A stretch of DNA of 34,196 bases from Dehalococcoidia bacterium (GCA_030648205.1 JAUSIH010000039.1:1-34196); one strand, 5' to 3'. Shown: positions 23,081 to 32,911, counted from the first letter of the stretch. Program-made: numbers and translations. The notes: generated by a model from the letters alone, not told the origin.

Positions 23081-24292
23081 ATGGGCCTGGACGAAAAGAC
23101 ACTGGCGACAATTGTCCGGCGCGGCGTCGCCGAGATCATTCCGCAGGACGAGTTCGTCCGCGAGCTTCAGTCGGGGCGCAAGCTCCGGCTGAAGCAGGGG
23201 TTTGACCCCACGCGGCCGGACCTGCACCTGGGGCACGTGGTCGGGCTGCGCAAGCTGCGCCAGCTTCAGGCGCTGGGGCACCATGTTGTCGTCATCGTGG
23301 GCGACTGGACGGCCCAGATCGGCGACCCTTCGGGCCAGTCCGCCACGCGCCAGATGCTCTCCGCCGAGGATGTCCGGGCCAACGCCGAGACCTACATGCG
23401 CCAGTTCTTCAAGGTGGTTGACCGGCAGCTCACGCAGGTGGTCTGGCAGAGCGAGTGGTTCGGCAAGTTCTCCCTGACGGACGTCATCCGCTTGACGAGC
23501 AGGTTCACCGTCGCACAGATCCTGCAGCGGGACGACTTCGCCAAGCGCTTCAAGGAGAACAGACCCATCGCCGTGACCGAGATGCTGTACCCGCTGCTTC
23601 AGGCGTATGACTCCGTGATGGTCGAGGCGGACGTGGAGTTCGGCGGGACGGACCAGCGCTTCAACTGTCTGCTGGGCCGAGAGCTTCAGGGCATGATGGG
23701 CCAGAGGCCGCAGCAGGTATTCATGGTGCCTATCCTGCCCGGCACGGACGGCGTCCAGAAGATGAGCAAGAGCTTGGGCAACTACATCGCGCTGGAGGAG
23801 CCGCCGGAGGACATGTTCGGCAAGGTGATGTCGCTGCCGGACAGCCTCCTGGTTACGTATTTCGAGCTGCTGACGGACGTGCCGGACGACGAGCTGGTCC
23901 GCATCAAGACGGACGTGGAGGGCCAGCGGGTCAACCCCATGTCGCTCAAGAAGCGGCTAGGCTGGGAGATTGTCGCCCAGTTCCACTCCCGGGACGCCGC
24001 CGACAAGGCCCAGGCCCAATTCGAGCGCGTTTTCCAGAAGCGCGAGGCGCCGGAGGACGTGCCCACCTATCGCCTGCCCGCTCCTTCCGCGGAAGGACAG
24101 CTCCGGCTCAGCCGGGTGCTCGTGGACGCGGGGCTTGCGCCCAGCGCGAGCGAGGCGCGCCGGCTCATCGCGCAGGGCGCGGTGGACATAGACGGCGAGA
24201 AGCTGTCTGCGGACGGCCCCGCCGAGCGTTTGCGGCCCGGCGCGGTCATCCGGGTGGGGAAGCACAAGTTTGTCAAGGTTGTGGGACCATAG
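23081..24292 (+). CDS. tyrS: tyrosyl-tRNA synthetase
   Basis: The 403-residue class I aminoacyl-tRNA synthetase has the HIGH-type motif DPTRPDLHLGHVVGL (about 41-55), GDWTAQIGDPSG, EFGGTDQRFN, and the KMSKS loop (QKMSKSLGN, about 226-234). A C-terminal S4 domain (LRLSRVLVDAGLAPSASEARRLIAQGAVDIDG, about 338-370) binds tRNA-Tyr. The sequence resembles the TyrZ-type branch. ATG 23081 starts the homology, with AGGGAA nearby; the longer frame crosses the palindrome and is not used. It charges tRNA with tyrosine. Confidence 0.95.
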   Translation: MGLDEKTLATIVRRGVAEIIPQDEFVRELQSGRKLRLKQGFDPTRPDLHLGHVVGLRKLRQLQALGHHVVVIVGDWTAQIGDPSGQSATRQMLSAEDVRANAETYMRQFFKVVDRQLTQVVWQSEWFGKFSLTDVIRLTSRFTVAQILQRDDFAKRFKENRPIAVTEMLYPLLQAYDSVMVEADVEFGGTDQRFNCLLGRELQGMMGQRPQQVFMVPILPGTDGVQKMSKSLGNYIALEEPPEDMFGKVMSLPDSLLVTYFELLTDVPDDELVRIKTDVEGQRVNPMSLKKRLGWEIVAQFHSRDAADKAQAQFERVFQKREAPEDVPTYRLPAPSAEGQLRLSRVLVDAGLAPSASEARRLIAQGAVDIDGEKLSADGPAERLRPGAVIRVGKHKFVKVVGP

Positions 24293-24293
24293 G

Positions 24294-24323
24294 TTGCGAG
24301 TGCGTTGGCTTTTGTGCTATAAT
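24294..24323 (+). promoter_or_regulatory. promoter of the aminotransferase-serA unit
   Basis: TTGCGA (24294-24299), an 18-bp spacer and consensus TATAAT (24318-24323), about 55 bp before GTG 24378. Confidence 0.6.
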
Positions 24324-24377
24324 TCACAAACGTAAGTGCAGAGGCGCCGTAACGCGGCAGCCTGCCAGGAGGGGATT

Positions 24378-25490
24378 GTGAACCTTCGCGTACCAGGGCC
24401 GACACCGTGCCCGCCGGAAATCCTTCGGGCCATGAGCCAGCAGATGATCAACCACAGGGGCCCGGAGTTCAAGGAGCTTATGACCCGCGCGGCAGCGGGC
24501 CTCAAGCAGGTCTTTCAGACCAAGAATGACGTCGTCATCCTGACTGCCTCTGGCACGGGCGGTATGGAAGCCGCCGTCGTTAATATGTTCTCGCCGGGAG
24601 ACAAGGCGCTTGTCGTGTCCATCGGGTCCTTCGGCGACCGCTTCGCGCAGGTCGCTGAGAAGTACGGCGCGCAGGTCACGCGGCTGAACGTCACGTGGGG
24701 CAAGGCCGTTGACCCGCAGCAGATCCGCGAGGCCCTGGGGAAGGACGCGGGCATCAAGGCCGTCCTTGTCACCCACAACGAGACCTCCACCGGCGTCACC
24801 AACGACCTGAAGTCCATCAGCAAGGTCGTGAAAGACGAGTTCGACAAGCTGTTCATCGTGGACTCGGTGAGCGGCGTCAGCGCCATCCCGCTGCTCACCG
24901 ACGAATGGAAGATTGACGTGGCAATCTCCGGCTCGCAGAAGGGCTGGATGGTGCCGCCGGGCTTTTCCTTCGTGAGCGTCAGCGAGCGGGGCTGGAAGGC
25001 CGCGGCGCAGGCCAAGATGCCGCGCTTCTACTTTGACCTATTGAAGCACAAGACATCGCTGGAGAAGGGCGAGACCCCGTGGACGCCGGCTGTGGCCGTC
25101 ATGTTCGGCCTGGCGCCCGCCCTGGACATGATCCTAAAGGAGGGCCTGCCCAACGTCTTCGCGCGGCACGCCCGCATAGGCCAGAGGACGCGCGATGGCG
25201 TGAAGGCGCTCGGGCTGTCGCTTCTGGCGGATGAGCGCTACGCCTCCAACACGGTGACCGCGGTGAAGGTGCCGGAGGGCGTGGACGGCAAGAAGATCAC
25301 CAAGGTGCTCCGCGAGGAAGAGAAAGTCGTGGTCGCGGGCGGGCAGGGCCAGTTGGACGGCAAGATCTTCCGCATCGGCCACATGGGCTATGTGACCGAG
25401 CAGGACATTGACGATGTGCTGCGGGCGGTGAAGGCCGTGCTTCCCCGGCTGGGCTTCAAGGGCGGCGTAGCCGCCGCTCCGCGCTCCTAA
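24378..25490 (+). CDS. class V aminotransferase (alanine/serine-glyoxylate type)
   Basis: The 370-residue PLP enzyme has N-terminal VPGPTPCPPEIL and NHRGPEF, the phosphate-binding LTASGTGGMEAAV (about 54-66), HNETSTGV, FIVDSVSGVSAIPL (cofactor-Asp strand), and SGSQKGWMVPPGF with the Schiff-base Lys (about 193). It belongs to the alanine-glyoxylate/serine-pyruvate aminotransferase group. Its position directly before serA suggests it transaminates phosphohydroxypyruvate, hydroxypyruvate or glyoxylate in serine/glycine metabolism, standing in for SerC. GGAGG lies 5 bases before GTG 24378; the frame is open upstream but lacks a signal. Confidence 0.9.
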   Translation: MNLRVPGPTPCPPEILRAMSQQMINHRGPEFKELMTRAAAGLKQVFQTKNDVVILTASGTGGMEAAVVNMFSPGDKALVVSIGSFGDRFAQVAEKYGAQVTRLNVTWGKAVDPQQIREALGKDAGIKAVLVTHNETSTGVTNDLKSISKVVKDEFDKLFIVDSVSGVSAIPLLTDEWKIDVAISGSQKGWMVPPGFSFVSVSERGWKAAAQAKMPRFYFDLLKHKTSLEKGETPWTPAVAVMFGLAPALDMILKEGLPNVFARHARIGQRTRDGVKALGLSLLADERYASNTVTAVKVPEGVDGKKITKVLREEEKVVVAGGQGQLDGKIFRIGHMGYVTEQDIDDVLRAVKAVLPRLGFKGGVAAAPRS

Positions 25491-25506
25491 ACTTTCCGTA
25501 CTCGGT

Positions 25507-25540
25507 GCGCGTGGGCTTTCAGGCCCACGCGCTGTCATTT
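25507..25540 (+). terminator. hairpin between aminotransferase and serA
   Basis: GCGCGTGGGC (25507-25516) pairs with GCCCACGCGC (25523-25532) around TTTCAG and is followed by TGTCATTTT. It may terminate or attenuate transcription between the two genes, so serA expression could be set by read-through. Confidence 0.55.
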
Positions 25541-25566
25541 TCTCCGGGGAGGCGAAAGAGAAGCCT

Positions 25567-27156
25567 ATGTGGAAAATCCTGGTTGCGGACCCCATCGCCA
25601 AAGAGGGCATCGATCTGCTGAAGCCCCACGCTCAGGTGGACGTGCGGCTCAAGTTGAAGCCCGAGGAACTGAAAGCCATCATGGGCGACTACGACGCCCT
25701 GCTGGTGCGTAGCGAGACGAAGGTCACCGCCGACATCATCGAGGCGGGCAAAAAGCTCCAGACCATCGGCCGGGCGGGCGTCGGCGTTGACAACATTGAC
25801 CTGAACGCGGCCACAGCTCGCGGCATCGTCGTCGTCAACGCCCCCACATCCAACGTCATCGCCGTCGCCGAGCTGACGCTTGCCCTGATGCTTGCGCTGG
25901 CCCGGAACATTCCTTCAGCCAACGCATCGTTGAAGAAGGGCGAGTGGCGCCGCTCCGATTTCATGGGCAGCGACCTTCGCAACAAGGTCCTGGGCATTAT
26001 CGGCCTGGGCAAGGTCGGGTCCGAGGTCACCCGGCGAGTCAAGAGCTTTGAGATGCGGGTCGTCGCCTATGACCCGTTCGTGCCCGCCGACTACGCCCGC
26101 AACCTGGGCGTGGACATGGTCTCGATGGAAGAGCTGCTCAAGCAGTCCGACTATATCACCGTGCACACGCCCATCACGGACACGACGAAGGGGCTGATCG
26201 GCGCGAAAGAGCTGGCCTTGGTGAAGTCAGGCGTCCGCATCATCAACACGGCCCGCGGCGGCATTGTGGACGAGGAGGCGCTGGCCAAGGCGGTCGAGGA
26301 GGGGCGCGTCGCCGGAGTGGCGCTGGACACGTTTACGGAGGAGCCGCCCAAGAAACCCATTCGGGTTATGGGCATGGACAAGGCCCTGGTCACGCCGCAT
26401 CTGGGCGCGTCCACGGCGGAGGCGCAGACGGGCGTCGCCATCGAGGTCGCGGAGCAGGTGCTGGCGGTGCTGGAGGGCAGGCCGGCGCGCTACGCGGTCA
26501 ACGCGCCCATCGTGGTGCCGGAGGCGCTGCGGGTGCTGGAGCCGTACGTGGACACCGCCACCGTGTTGGGCAACCTCGCGACGCAGCTTGCCGACGGCCA
26601 GTTGCAGAGCATCCTCATCCGCTACGACGGCGATATCGCCAGGTATGACACCACTATCCTGAAGGCGGCGGTCGTGCGCGGCCTGATGTCCTCCATCTCG
26701 GAGGAGCGGGTCAACGTGGTCAACGTGAACCTGGTCGCGGCGCGCCGGGGCCTGCGCATCACGGAGCAGAAGCAGGCCGAGGACTCGCACAACTACACCA
26801 ACTTGCTGACCGTGGAGCTGACCACCAGCGCGGGCAAGACCATCCTGGCTGGCACGAGCATGCGCGACGAGACGCACATTGTGCGCATCAACGACTACTG
26901 GATGGACGTGGTGCCGACGACCCCGTACATGCTCATTACGGACCACCGCGACAGGCCGGGGCTGATCGGCATGGTGGGGACAATCACCGGTATGCATGAC
27001 ATCAACATCAGCTTCATGGAGGTGGGCCGCCGCGAGGTGCGCGGGCGCGCCATGATGGTGCTGGGCCTGGACGACCCCATGCCGGAGTCGGTGCTCAGGA
27101 AAATCACGGCCTTTCCGGACATGTTCAGCGTGAAGCTCGTCCACGTTCGGAAGTAG
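25567..27156 (+). CDS. serA: D-3-phosphoglycerate dehydrogenase
   Basis: The 529-residue long-form enzyme oxidises 3-phosphoglycerate to 3-phosphohydroxypyruvate, the first step of serine synthesis. The order is a substrate domain, the NAD-binding GIIGLGKVGSEV (about 140-151), catalytic Arg in NTARGGIVDEEAL, the Glu region, the catalytic His in TPHLGAST (about 278), then an intervening ASB domain (about 320-450) and a C-terminal ACT domain (MLITDHRDRPGLIGMVGTITG, about 455-529), which usually senses serine. GGGGAGG lies about 15 bases before ATG 25567. The preceding aminotransferase probably supplies the next step. Confidence 0.95.
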   Translation: MWKILVADPIAKEGIDLLKPHAQVDVRLKLKPEELKAIMGDYDALLVRSETKVTADIIEAGKKLQTIGRAGVGVDNIDLNAATARGIVVVNAPTSNVIAVAELTLALMLALARNIPSANASLKKGEWRRSDFMGSDLRNKVLGIIGLGKVGSEVTRRVKSFEMRVVAYDPFVPADYARNLGVDMVSMEELLKQSDYITVHTPITDTTKGLIGAKELALVKSGVRIINTARGGIVDEEALAKAVEEGRVAGVALDTFTEEPPKKPIRVMGMDKALVTPHLGASTAEAQTGVAIEVAEQVLAVLEGRPARYAVNAPIVVPEALRVLEPYVDTATVLGNLATQLADGQLQSILIRYDGDIARYDTTILKAAVVRGLMSSISEERVNVVNVNLVAARRGLRITEQKQAEDSHNYTNLLTVELTTSAGKTILAGTSMRDETHIVRINDYWMDVVPTTPYMLITDHRDRPGLIGMVGTITGMHDINISFMEVGRREVRGRAMMVLGLDDPMPESVLRKITAFPDMFSVKLVHVRK

Positions 27157-27176
27157 CGCCCACGTAATCGGAACCC

Positions 27177-27206
27177 ACAGGCCCCTTCCAACGCGGAGGG
27201 GCCTGT
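27177..27206 (+). terminator. terminator-like hairpin after serA
   Basis: ACAGGCCCCT (27177-27186) pairs with AGGGGCCTGT (27197-27206) around a 10-nt loop, 20 bp after the stop codon. The following T-run is short (CGCTTTAA). Confidence 0.55.
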
Positions 27207-27468
27207 CGCTTTAACGCGGGGGCGTTGACTTGTAAACCGTTCGTGATGAGCCGCCCTGGTTCGACAGGCTCACCATGTGGGGCGATACAATTTTGTCATT
27301 CTGAGCGAAGCGAAGAATCTAGGTCTGCTCAGACAAGCGTAAACCCTTCGCTCTGCTCAGGGTGACAAGAGAACATTCCGCTCACCCTGAGCTTGTCGAA
27401 GGGCGAGCGGAATGGGGAATCGGTTTACGGACTAGTGAACGGCTGTGTAATACGGCTTTCCCGCGACG
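27207..27468. repeat. intergenic dispersed repeats
   Basis: No gene is seen here. The region contains an inverse copy of the copy-2 palindrome core (27257-27277), a TGTCATTCTGAG...GAAGAATCT unit (about 27295-27321) like those near 5.9-6.1 kb, and a palindrome with arms ATTCCGCTC (27375-27383) and GAGCGGAAT (27405-27413) around a CTTGTCGAA-containing loop. Confidence 0.65.
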
Positions 27469-28842
<1,374 letters not shown>

Positions 28843-28877
28843 GTGGTGTTTCTCTCTGCTAGAATGGACTGACGTTC

Positions 28878-28907
28878 AGTATAGCGAGAAGATTGGCCCG
28901 CGGTCAA
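28878..28907 (-). promoter_or_regulatory. promoter of the DUF1015 gene
   Basis: On the minus strand TTGACC (28907-28902), an 18-bp spacer and TATACT (28883-28878) lead to ATG 28842 with a leader of roughly 30 nt. Confidence 0.65.
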
Positions 28908-28986
28908 AGGGCGCCGCCGTTCACCGGTGGGCTGGTTCGCGACCCGCGGGATGATTCAGGACGGCCTCGCAGCAGGAGCGCAAGAG

Positions 28987-29409
28987 ATGGACCAGAGGCT
29001 GAGCATGGTAACACTGGGTGTGGCGGACGTGACCGCGAGCAGGCGGTTCTATGAACGCCTCGGCTGGAAGGCATCATCCGCGGGCGACGGAAAGGTTGCA
29101 TTCTTCCAGGCGGGAGGCGTTGTCGTGGCAATCTGGGGACGGGCCGACCTTGCCAGAGACGCGTGTCTGGAGACCCAAGGGGGCGTCGGCGGCGTGGCGC
29201 TTGCCCACAACGTTTCTCGGAAACAGGACGTTGATACCGTTCTCGCGGAGGCGGAAAAGGCGGGTGCGCGAATCCTCAGACCGGCCAAGGACGCGTTTTG
29301 GGGCGGATACTCCGGTTACTTCGCCGACCCCGACGGCCATCCGTGGGAGGTAGCGTGGAACCCTGGATTCCCGCTGAGCAAAGACGGTAACATTATCCTG
29401 CCGACGTAA
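28987..29409 (+). CDS. VOC (glyoxalase-like) family protein
   Basis: The 140-residue protein has the vicinal-oxygen-chelate fold with two beta-alpha-beta-beta-beta units: MVTLGVADVTASRRFYERLGWKA, VAFFQAGGVVVAIW, then ALAHNVSRKQDVDTVLAEAEKAGARIL and GYSGYFADPDGHPWEVAWNP. Such proteins include glyoxalases, dioxygenases and resistance proteins; the closest pattern is the uncharacterised glyoxalase-like group. AGGAG lies about 8 bases before ATG 28987. Confidence 0.88.
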   Translation: MDQRLSMVTLGVADVTASRRFYERLGWKASSAGDGKVAFFQAGGVVVAIWGRADLARDACLETQGGVGGVALAHNVSRKQDVDTVLAEAEKAGARILRPAKDAFWGGYSGYFADPDGHPWEVAWNPGFPLSKDGNIILPT

Positions 29410-29520
29410 ATCGGCGGGCCTGTGCCGCGACAATGAGTCCTGGCGCACTGCCAATCGTCTGTCTGCGCGAGAGCGGCCACGGGGACGCCCGCATCCCTCG
29501 CGTCGCATCGGAGGAGCAGC

Positions 29521-29967
29521 TTGAGGAACACGGGAAAGACATCCGGCGCTCTCAGGGCGTTGTACGTGCTTGTTCCGCTGGCCCTCGTTGCCTTCATGGG
29601 GTTCGTTTTCTACCAGCAGATGGCGCGCGCCCCGTCCCGCGAGATGATAGTCGGCAGCGGCAACAACGAGCTGCGCGTCCAGCTCTGGATGAGTCCAGAC
29701 CCGCCCAAGACGGGAACTGTGCCCGTTGAGGCGCGCCTGGCCACGCTGGCGGGCACGCTGGTGCAGGTGGACAGGACGCTCATCTCCTACGGGCAGGATG
29801 GCAAGGAGGCGGCGGCCTCCGTGGAGGCGGAGCGCCAGCCGGACGGGGCCTACCGGGCGTCGGCCACGTTCACCGCCGTCGGCGACTGGTGGATTGAGGT
29901 GACGGTGCTATACGGGCCGCTGAAGATGGTCGCGCGGTTTCCCGTGTACGTGGCGCCTAATATCTAG
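29521..29967 (+). CDS. FixH/YtkA-like membrane-anchored protein
   Basis: The 148-residue protein has one N-terminal membrane helix (ALYVLVPLALVAFMGFVFY, about 13-32) and an external beta-sandwich domain with NNELRVQLWMSPDPPKTGTVPVEARL, YRASATFTAVGDWWIEVTVLYG and a final strand, matching the YtkA-like/FixH pattern. These are linked to copper or cytochrome oxidase biogenesis in some bacteria, but no such genes lie here. The TTG start at 29521 has GGAGGAG about 6 bases upstream. The next gene starts 2 bp after its stop, so they are probably co-transcribed. Confidence 0.7.
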   Translation: MRNTGKTSGALRALYVLVPLALVAFMGFVFYQQMARAPSREMIVGSGNNELRVQLWMSPDPPKTGTVPVEARLATLAGTLVQVDRTLISYGQDGKEAAASVEAERQPDGAYRASATFTAVGDWWIEVTVLYGPLKMVARFPVYVAPNI

Positions 29968-29969
29968 CC

Positions 29970-30611
29970 ATGCCTACCACCGTGTACTTTGTCCGGCACG
30001 GCGAAAGCGCCTGGAACGCCGAGGCGCGCTATCAGGGCCGACTTGATGCGCCCCTCTCGGAGCTGGGGCTGCGCCAGGCCGACCTGCTGGCCCGGCGCTT
30101 CGCCTCCGTCCGGCTGGACGCGGTCTACTCCGCGCCCCTTGAGCGCGCGCGGGTGACGGCGGAGCGCGTCGCGGCGACCCACGGCCTGCCCGTGACCGAC
30201 GAGCCTCGCCTTACCGAGATAGACCACGGCGAGTGGAACGGCATGCCGCGCTCGGACGTGGAGAGCCGCTATCCGGAGATGGCGCGCCTCTGGCGGGAGT
30301 CGCCTGACAAGGTACGGATGCCGGGCGGCGAGTCCCTGGAGGACGTGCGGCGGCGGGCGACGGCGGCGCTGGACGCCATTGCGCTGGCCCACCCGAATCA
30401 CGCCGTACTGGTGGTGTCCCATCACGCCGTGCTCAAGGTGGTGCTGGGGACGCTCCTGGGCATGGGACTGGACGGGTTCTGGGCGTTGGAGGCGGACCAT
30501 GCGTCGGTTAACATCGCTGACCTGGGCGGGCCGTGGCCGCTGGTGACGCTCGTGAACGACACCTGCCACTTGGGGGACGCGCGCGCCGCGACGCCGGAAA
30601 CCTCCGTATGA
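29970..30611 (+). CDS. histidine phosphatase (phosphoglycerate mutase-like)
   Basis: The 213-residue protein has the RHG motif (VYFVRHGESAWNAEARYQGRLDAPLSELGLRQA, His 10 as nucleophile), YSAPLERARVTAE, the general-acid region EIDHGEWNG, and the second catalytic His in LVVSHHAVLKVVLG (about 150-163). It belongs to the histidine phosphatase superfamily, in the CobC/GpmB-like branch. Substrate could be alpha-ribazole phosphate, a sugar phosphate or another small phosphoester. It starts 2 bp after the FixH-like gene. Confidence 0.88.
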   Translation: MPTTVYFVRHGESAWNAEARYQGRLDAPLSELGLRQADLLARRFASVRLDAVYSAPLERARVTAERVAATHGLPVTDEPRLTEIDHGEWNGMPRSDVESRYPEMARLWRESPDKVRMPGGESLEDVRRRATAALDAIALAHPNHAVLVVSHHAVLKVVLGTLLGMGLDGFWALEADHASVNIADLGGPWPLVTLVNDTCHLGDARAATPETSV

Positions 30612-30612
30612 A

Positions 30613-30641
30613 TTGACTCTTTACGATAATCGGTGTATAGT
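30613..30641 (+). promoter_or_regulatory. promoter of the CRP-like gene
   Basis: TTGACT (30613-30618), a 17-bp spacer and TATAGT (30636-30641). ATG 30652 lies 10 bp after the -10 box, predicting a very short or absent leader. Confidence 0.7.
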
Positions 30642-30651
30642 TGACTTTGAC

Positions 30652-31176
30652 ATGATGGATATCGAAAAGCGCGCTGCAGCTATTGCCCAAAGCGAGATGT
30701 TCCAGGGCGTCCCTGACACTCTGGTGCGCCGGCTTGCTGAGATAGCGGAGGTCCAAAAGATAGAAGCAGGCACCATCCTTGCAGAGCAGGGCAGTGCCTC
30801 CAACAAAATATGTCTTATTGTTGAAGGGAAGGTGGCTGTAAGCGCGGTCATCAACGGACTGGAGAGCGTAGTCAATATGCTGGACCACGGCTCCTGGTTC
30901 GGTATCTTCGCCCTCACCGACAAGCAGCACGCCGGCGGGCGCATGCGCGCTGCCTTCCCGTGCAGAGTGTTATGGCTGGACGCCGCCGAGGTGAAGCGCG
31001 CTCTGGAGCAGGACCCGCGTGTGGGGGTGATGGTGATGACCAGGGTTGCAACCGAAATCGGCGACCGCTACCGCGCCCTTATTCAATCCATTCAGCGCAA
31101 CCTGCGCGAAGAGTGGAAGGGCTTAGAGGTGCAGCTCCTACAGCAGGAGGCCTTACAGAAGCAGGCCAAGCCCTAG
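30652..31176 (+). CDS. cyclic-nucleotide-binding-like sensor without HTH
   Basis: The 174-residue protein has a CRP/FNR-type jelly-roll domain (residues about 15-125: FQGVPDTLVRRLAEIAEVQKIEAGTILAEQGSASNKICLIVEGKVAVS) and a long C-terminal helix (about 125-174), but no helix-turn-helix. The phosphate-binding cassette is degenerate: WFGIFAL replaces the usual FGE-A-L, and the RS/TA position reads RMRAA, so cAMP binding is doubtful. It may sense another ligand or act through partners. ATG 30652 is preferred over the TTG at 30613, which lies inside the -35 box; ATG 30655 follows immediately. Confidence 0.78.
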   Translation: MMDIEKRAAAIAQSEMFQGVPDTLVRRLAEIAEVQKIEAGTILAEQGSASNKICLIVEGKVAVSAVINGLESVVNMLDHGSWFGIFALTDKQHAGGRMRAAFPCRVLWLDAAEVKRALEQDPRVGVMVMTRVATEIGDRYRALIQSIQRNLREEWKGLEVQLLQQEALQKQAKP

Positions 31177-31270
31177 ACCGTACGGCCTCCCACCAGCCGC
31201 ATCCTGATATCGTCTCCTGCCCCTCCTCTGCTATACTACGTAGCGCGATTCTCTCTCCACGGAGTGCGCC

Positions 31271-32506
31271 ATGACCACTCTGCCGCTCGAAGGCTACCGC
31301 GTTATTGACTTCGGCACCGCCTGGGCCGGGCCGCAGGTGGCCCAGATCCTCTCCGACTTCGGCGCCGAGGTCATCAAGATCGAGTCCCGCGCGCGCATGG
31401 ACGGCCTGCGCATGGGCCGTCCCATCGTCAGCGACAAGGTCGCCGCGGGTGACCAGGGACAGGAGCCGGAGCTGCAGCCTCTCTTCCACGCCCTCAACCG
31501 GGGCAAGCTCAGCGTCACGCTGGACTACAAGAACCCCAAAGGGCGCGAGCTTCTGCTGAAGCTGGCAGCTAGGAGCGACGTGGCGACGGAAAACTACAGC
31601 CCGGGCGTCCTGGACCGCGCGGGCCTGGGCTACGACGACCTGAAGAAGGTCAAGCGGGACATCGTCATGCTTTCGCTCTCCGCGGCGGGCGCCACCGGCC
31701 CGCTCAGCGACGTGGTCGCCTACGCGCCGACGATGATGGCGCTGGGCGGCATGATGGGCCTGACGGGCTACGAGAACGAGCGCGTGCTCATGCCGTGGAG
31801 CGGCTACGGCGACGCCAACGCCGCGCTGCACGGGGTCTTCGCCATCATGGCGGCGCTGCGCTACCGCAACCAGACAGGCAAGGGCCAGCACATTGACCTC
31901 TCCGAGGTGGACGCCTGCGCCAGCCTGCTGGCGTATCCCATCATGGACTACGTGATGAACGGGCGCGTCACCCAGCCCCAGGGCAACCGCAGCGTGCTCA
32001 TGGCGCCGCACAACATCTACCGTTGCCTGGGCGACGACGCGTGGGTCGCCATCGCCGTCGCGACGGACGCGGAGTTCCGCAGCCTGTGCGGCGTGATGGG
32101 CAGGCCGGAACTGGCGAAGGACCCGCGCTTCGGCGACACGTACCTGCGCATAAAGAACCGCGCCATGTTGGACGACGCCGTGGCCGCGTGGACGAATGGG
32201 CGGGAGCCGCGCGACGCCGCGGACACCCTGCAGGCCGCGGGCGTGGCCGCCGAGCCGGTCATGAACATCCAGGACAACTACTTCGACCCGCACCTGCAGG
32301 AGCGGAAGTCGTTCGTGGAGATAGAGCACTCGGTCATCGGCGCCATCACGCTGCCCGCGGTGCCGTGGCGGCTCTCGGAGACGCCCGGCCGTATCCGGCG
32401 GCCCGCTCCCACGCTGGGCCAGCACAACGAGCACGTCTGCCGCGAAGTCCTGGGCCTGTCCGCCGACGAGTTCCAGGCGCTGGAGCGCGAAAAGGTGTTC
32501 GGCTAG
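31271..32506 (+). CDS. family III CoA-transferase (CaiB/BaiF type), first copy
   Basis: The 411-residue protein has the family start LEGYRVIDFGTAWAGPQVAQILSDFGAEVIKIES, the NRGKLSVTLDYKNPKGRELLLKLAARSDVATENYSPG block, and the catalytic-Asp region GKGQHIDLSEVDACAS (the second Asp corresponds to the acyl-CoA-forming Asp of formyl-CoA transferase). It moves CoA between carboxylic acids. Substrates are unknown. It is slightly longer than FRC because of an insert after the first block. GGAG lies before ATG 31271; TATACT at 31232-31237 is a candidate -10 box. Confidence 0.93.
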   Translation: MTTLPLEGYRVIDFGTAWAGPQVAQILSDFGAEVIKIESRARMDGLRMGRPIVSDKVAAGDQGQEPELQPLFHALNRGKLSVTLDYKNPKGRELLLKLAARSDVATENYSPGVLDRAGLGYDDLKKVKRDIVMLSLSAAGATGPLSDVVAYAPTMMALGGMMGLTGYENERVLMPWSGYGDANAALHGVFAIMAALRYRNQTGKGQHIDLSEVDACASLLAYPIMDYVMNGRVTQPQGNRSVLMAPHNIYRCLGDDAWVAIAVATDAEFRSLCGVMGRPELAKDPRFGDTYLRIKNRAMLDDAVAAWTNGREPRDAADTLQAAGVAAEPVMNIQDNYFDPHLQERKSFVEIEHSVIGAITLPAVPWRLSETPGRIRRPAPTLGQHNEHVCREVLGLSADEFQALEREKVFG

Positions 32507-32636
32507 CGTCCTGCTTAGGAAATACGTTCCCTATTCCATGTCATACCGGCGGAAGCCGGTATCCAGAGAAGCATCGGGGAACGCTGGATTCCGGCCCCGT
32601 ATCGGGTACGGGGCAAGCTTTTCGCCGGAAAGGCGG
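32507..32636. repeat. REP-like palindromic region
   Basis: This stretch contains ACCGGC...GCCGGT (about 32546-32561) and CCCCGTATCGGGTACGGGG-type inverted elements (about 32595-32613). It is non-coding; similar units are common as dispersed repeats. Confidence 0.5.
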
Positions 32637-32799
32637 TAAGAGCCTACCCAACAACCGTGCGTCCGAAGAGAGTGCAGAGAGGGCAACGCCCTTTCTGCTG
32701 TGGGTCTGGGGGTGACCCACGGGGTTGTTTCCCATCCCCCGGCTCCCTTGCCAAGGGAGCGGGGGACACAGGGGGTGAGGGTTGTTGGACAGGCTCTTA
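32637..32799. mobile_element. MITE-like element, 163 bp
   Basis: TAAGAGCCTACCCAACAACC (32637-32656) and GGTTGTTGGACAGGCTCTTA (32780-32799) are 20-bp terminal inverted repeats matching at 18 positions. Both ends begin in TA, consistent with a TA target duplication of an IS630/mariner-type element. The interior has no gene but contains C/G-rich hairpins (e.g., GGGTGACCC around 32708-32720). No transposase is present, so it would move in trans. Confidence 0.65.
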
Positions 32800-32846
32800 T
32801 TTGGAGAATGGAAGCCGCTCTGGGAGCAAGCGCCAGACTGTCCGCG

Positions 32847-32875
32847 TTGACACCCGCCGCGCGCTTCGCTATGCT
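32847..32875 (+). promoter_or_regulatory. promoter of the second CoA-transferase
   Basis: TTGACA (32847-32852), a 17-bp spacer and TATGCT (32870-32875). Transcription would begin near 32882. Confidence 0.65.
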
Positions 32876-32911
32876 CCGGCGTGCCGAGACGTTACGCACG
32901 GAGGCGCGGCC

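Noticed and set aside
32657-32911. Coding extension of the second CoA-transferase into the repeat region
   Set aside because: The frame is open but lies within the MITE-like element and the promoter, and has no family similarity.
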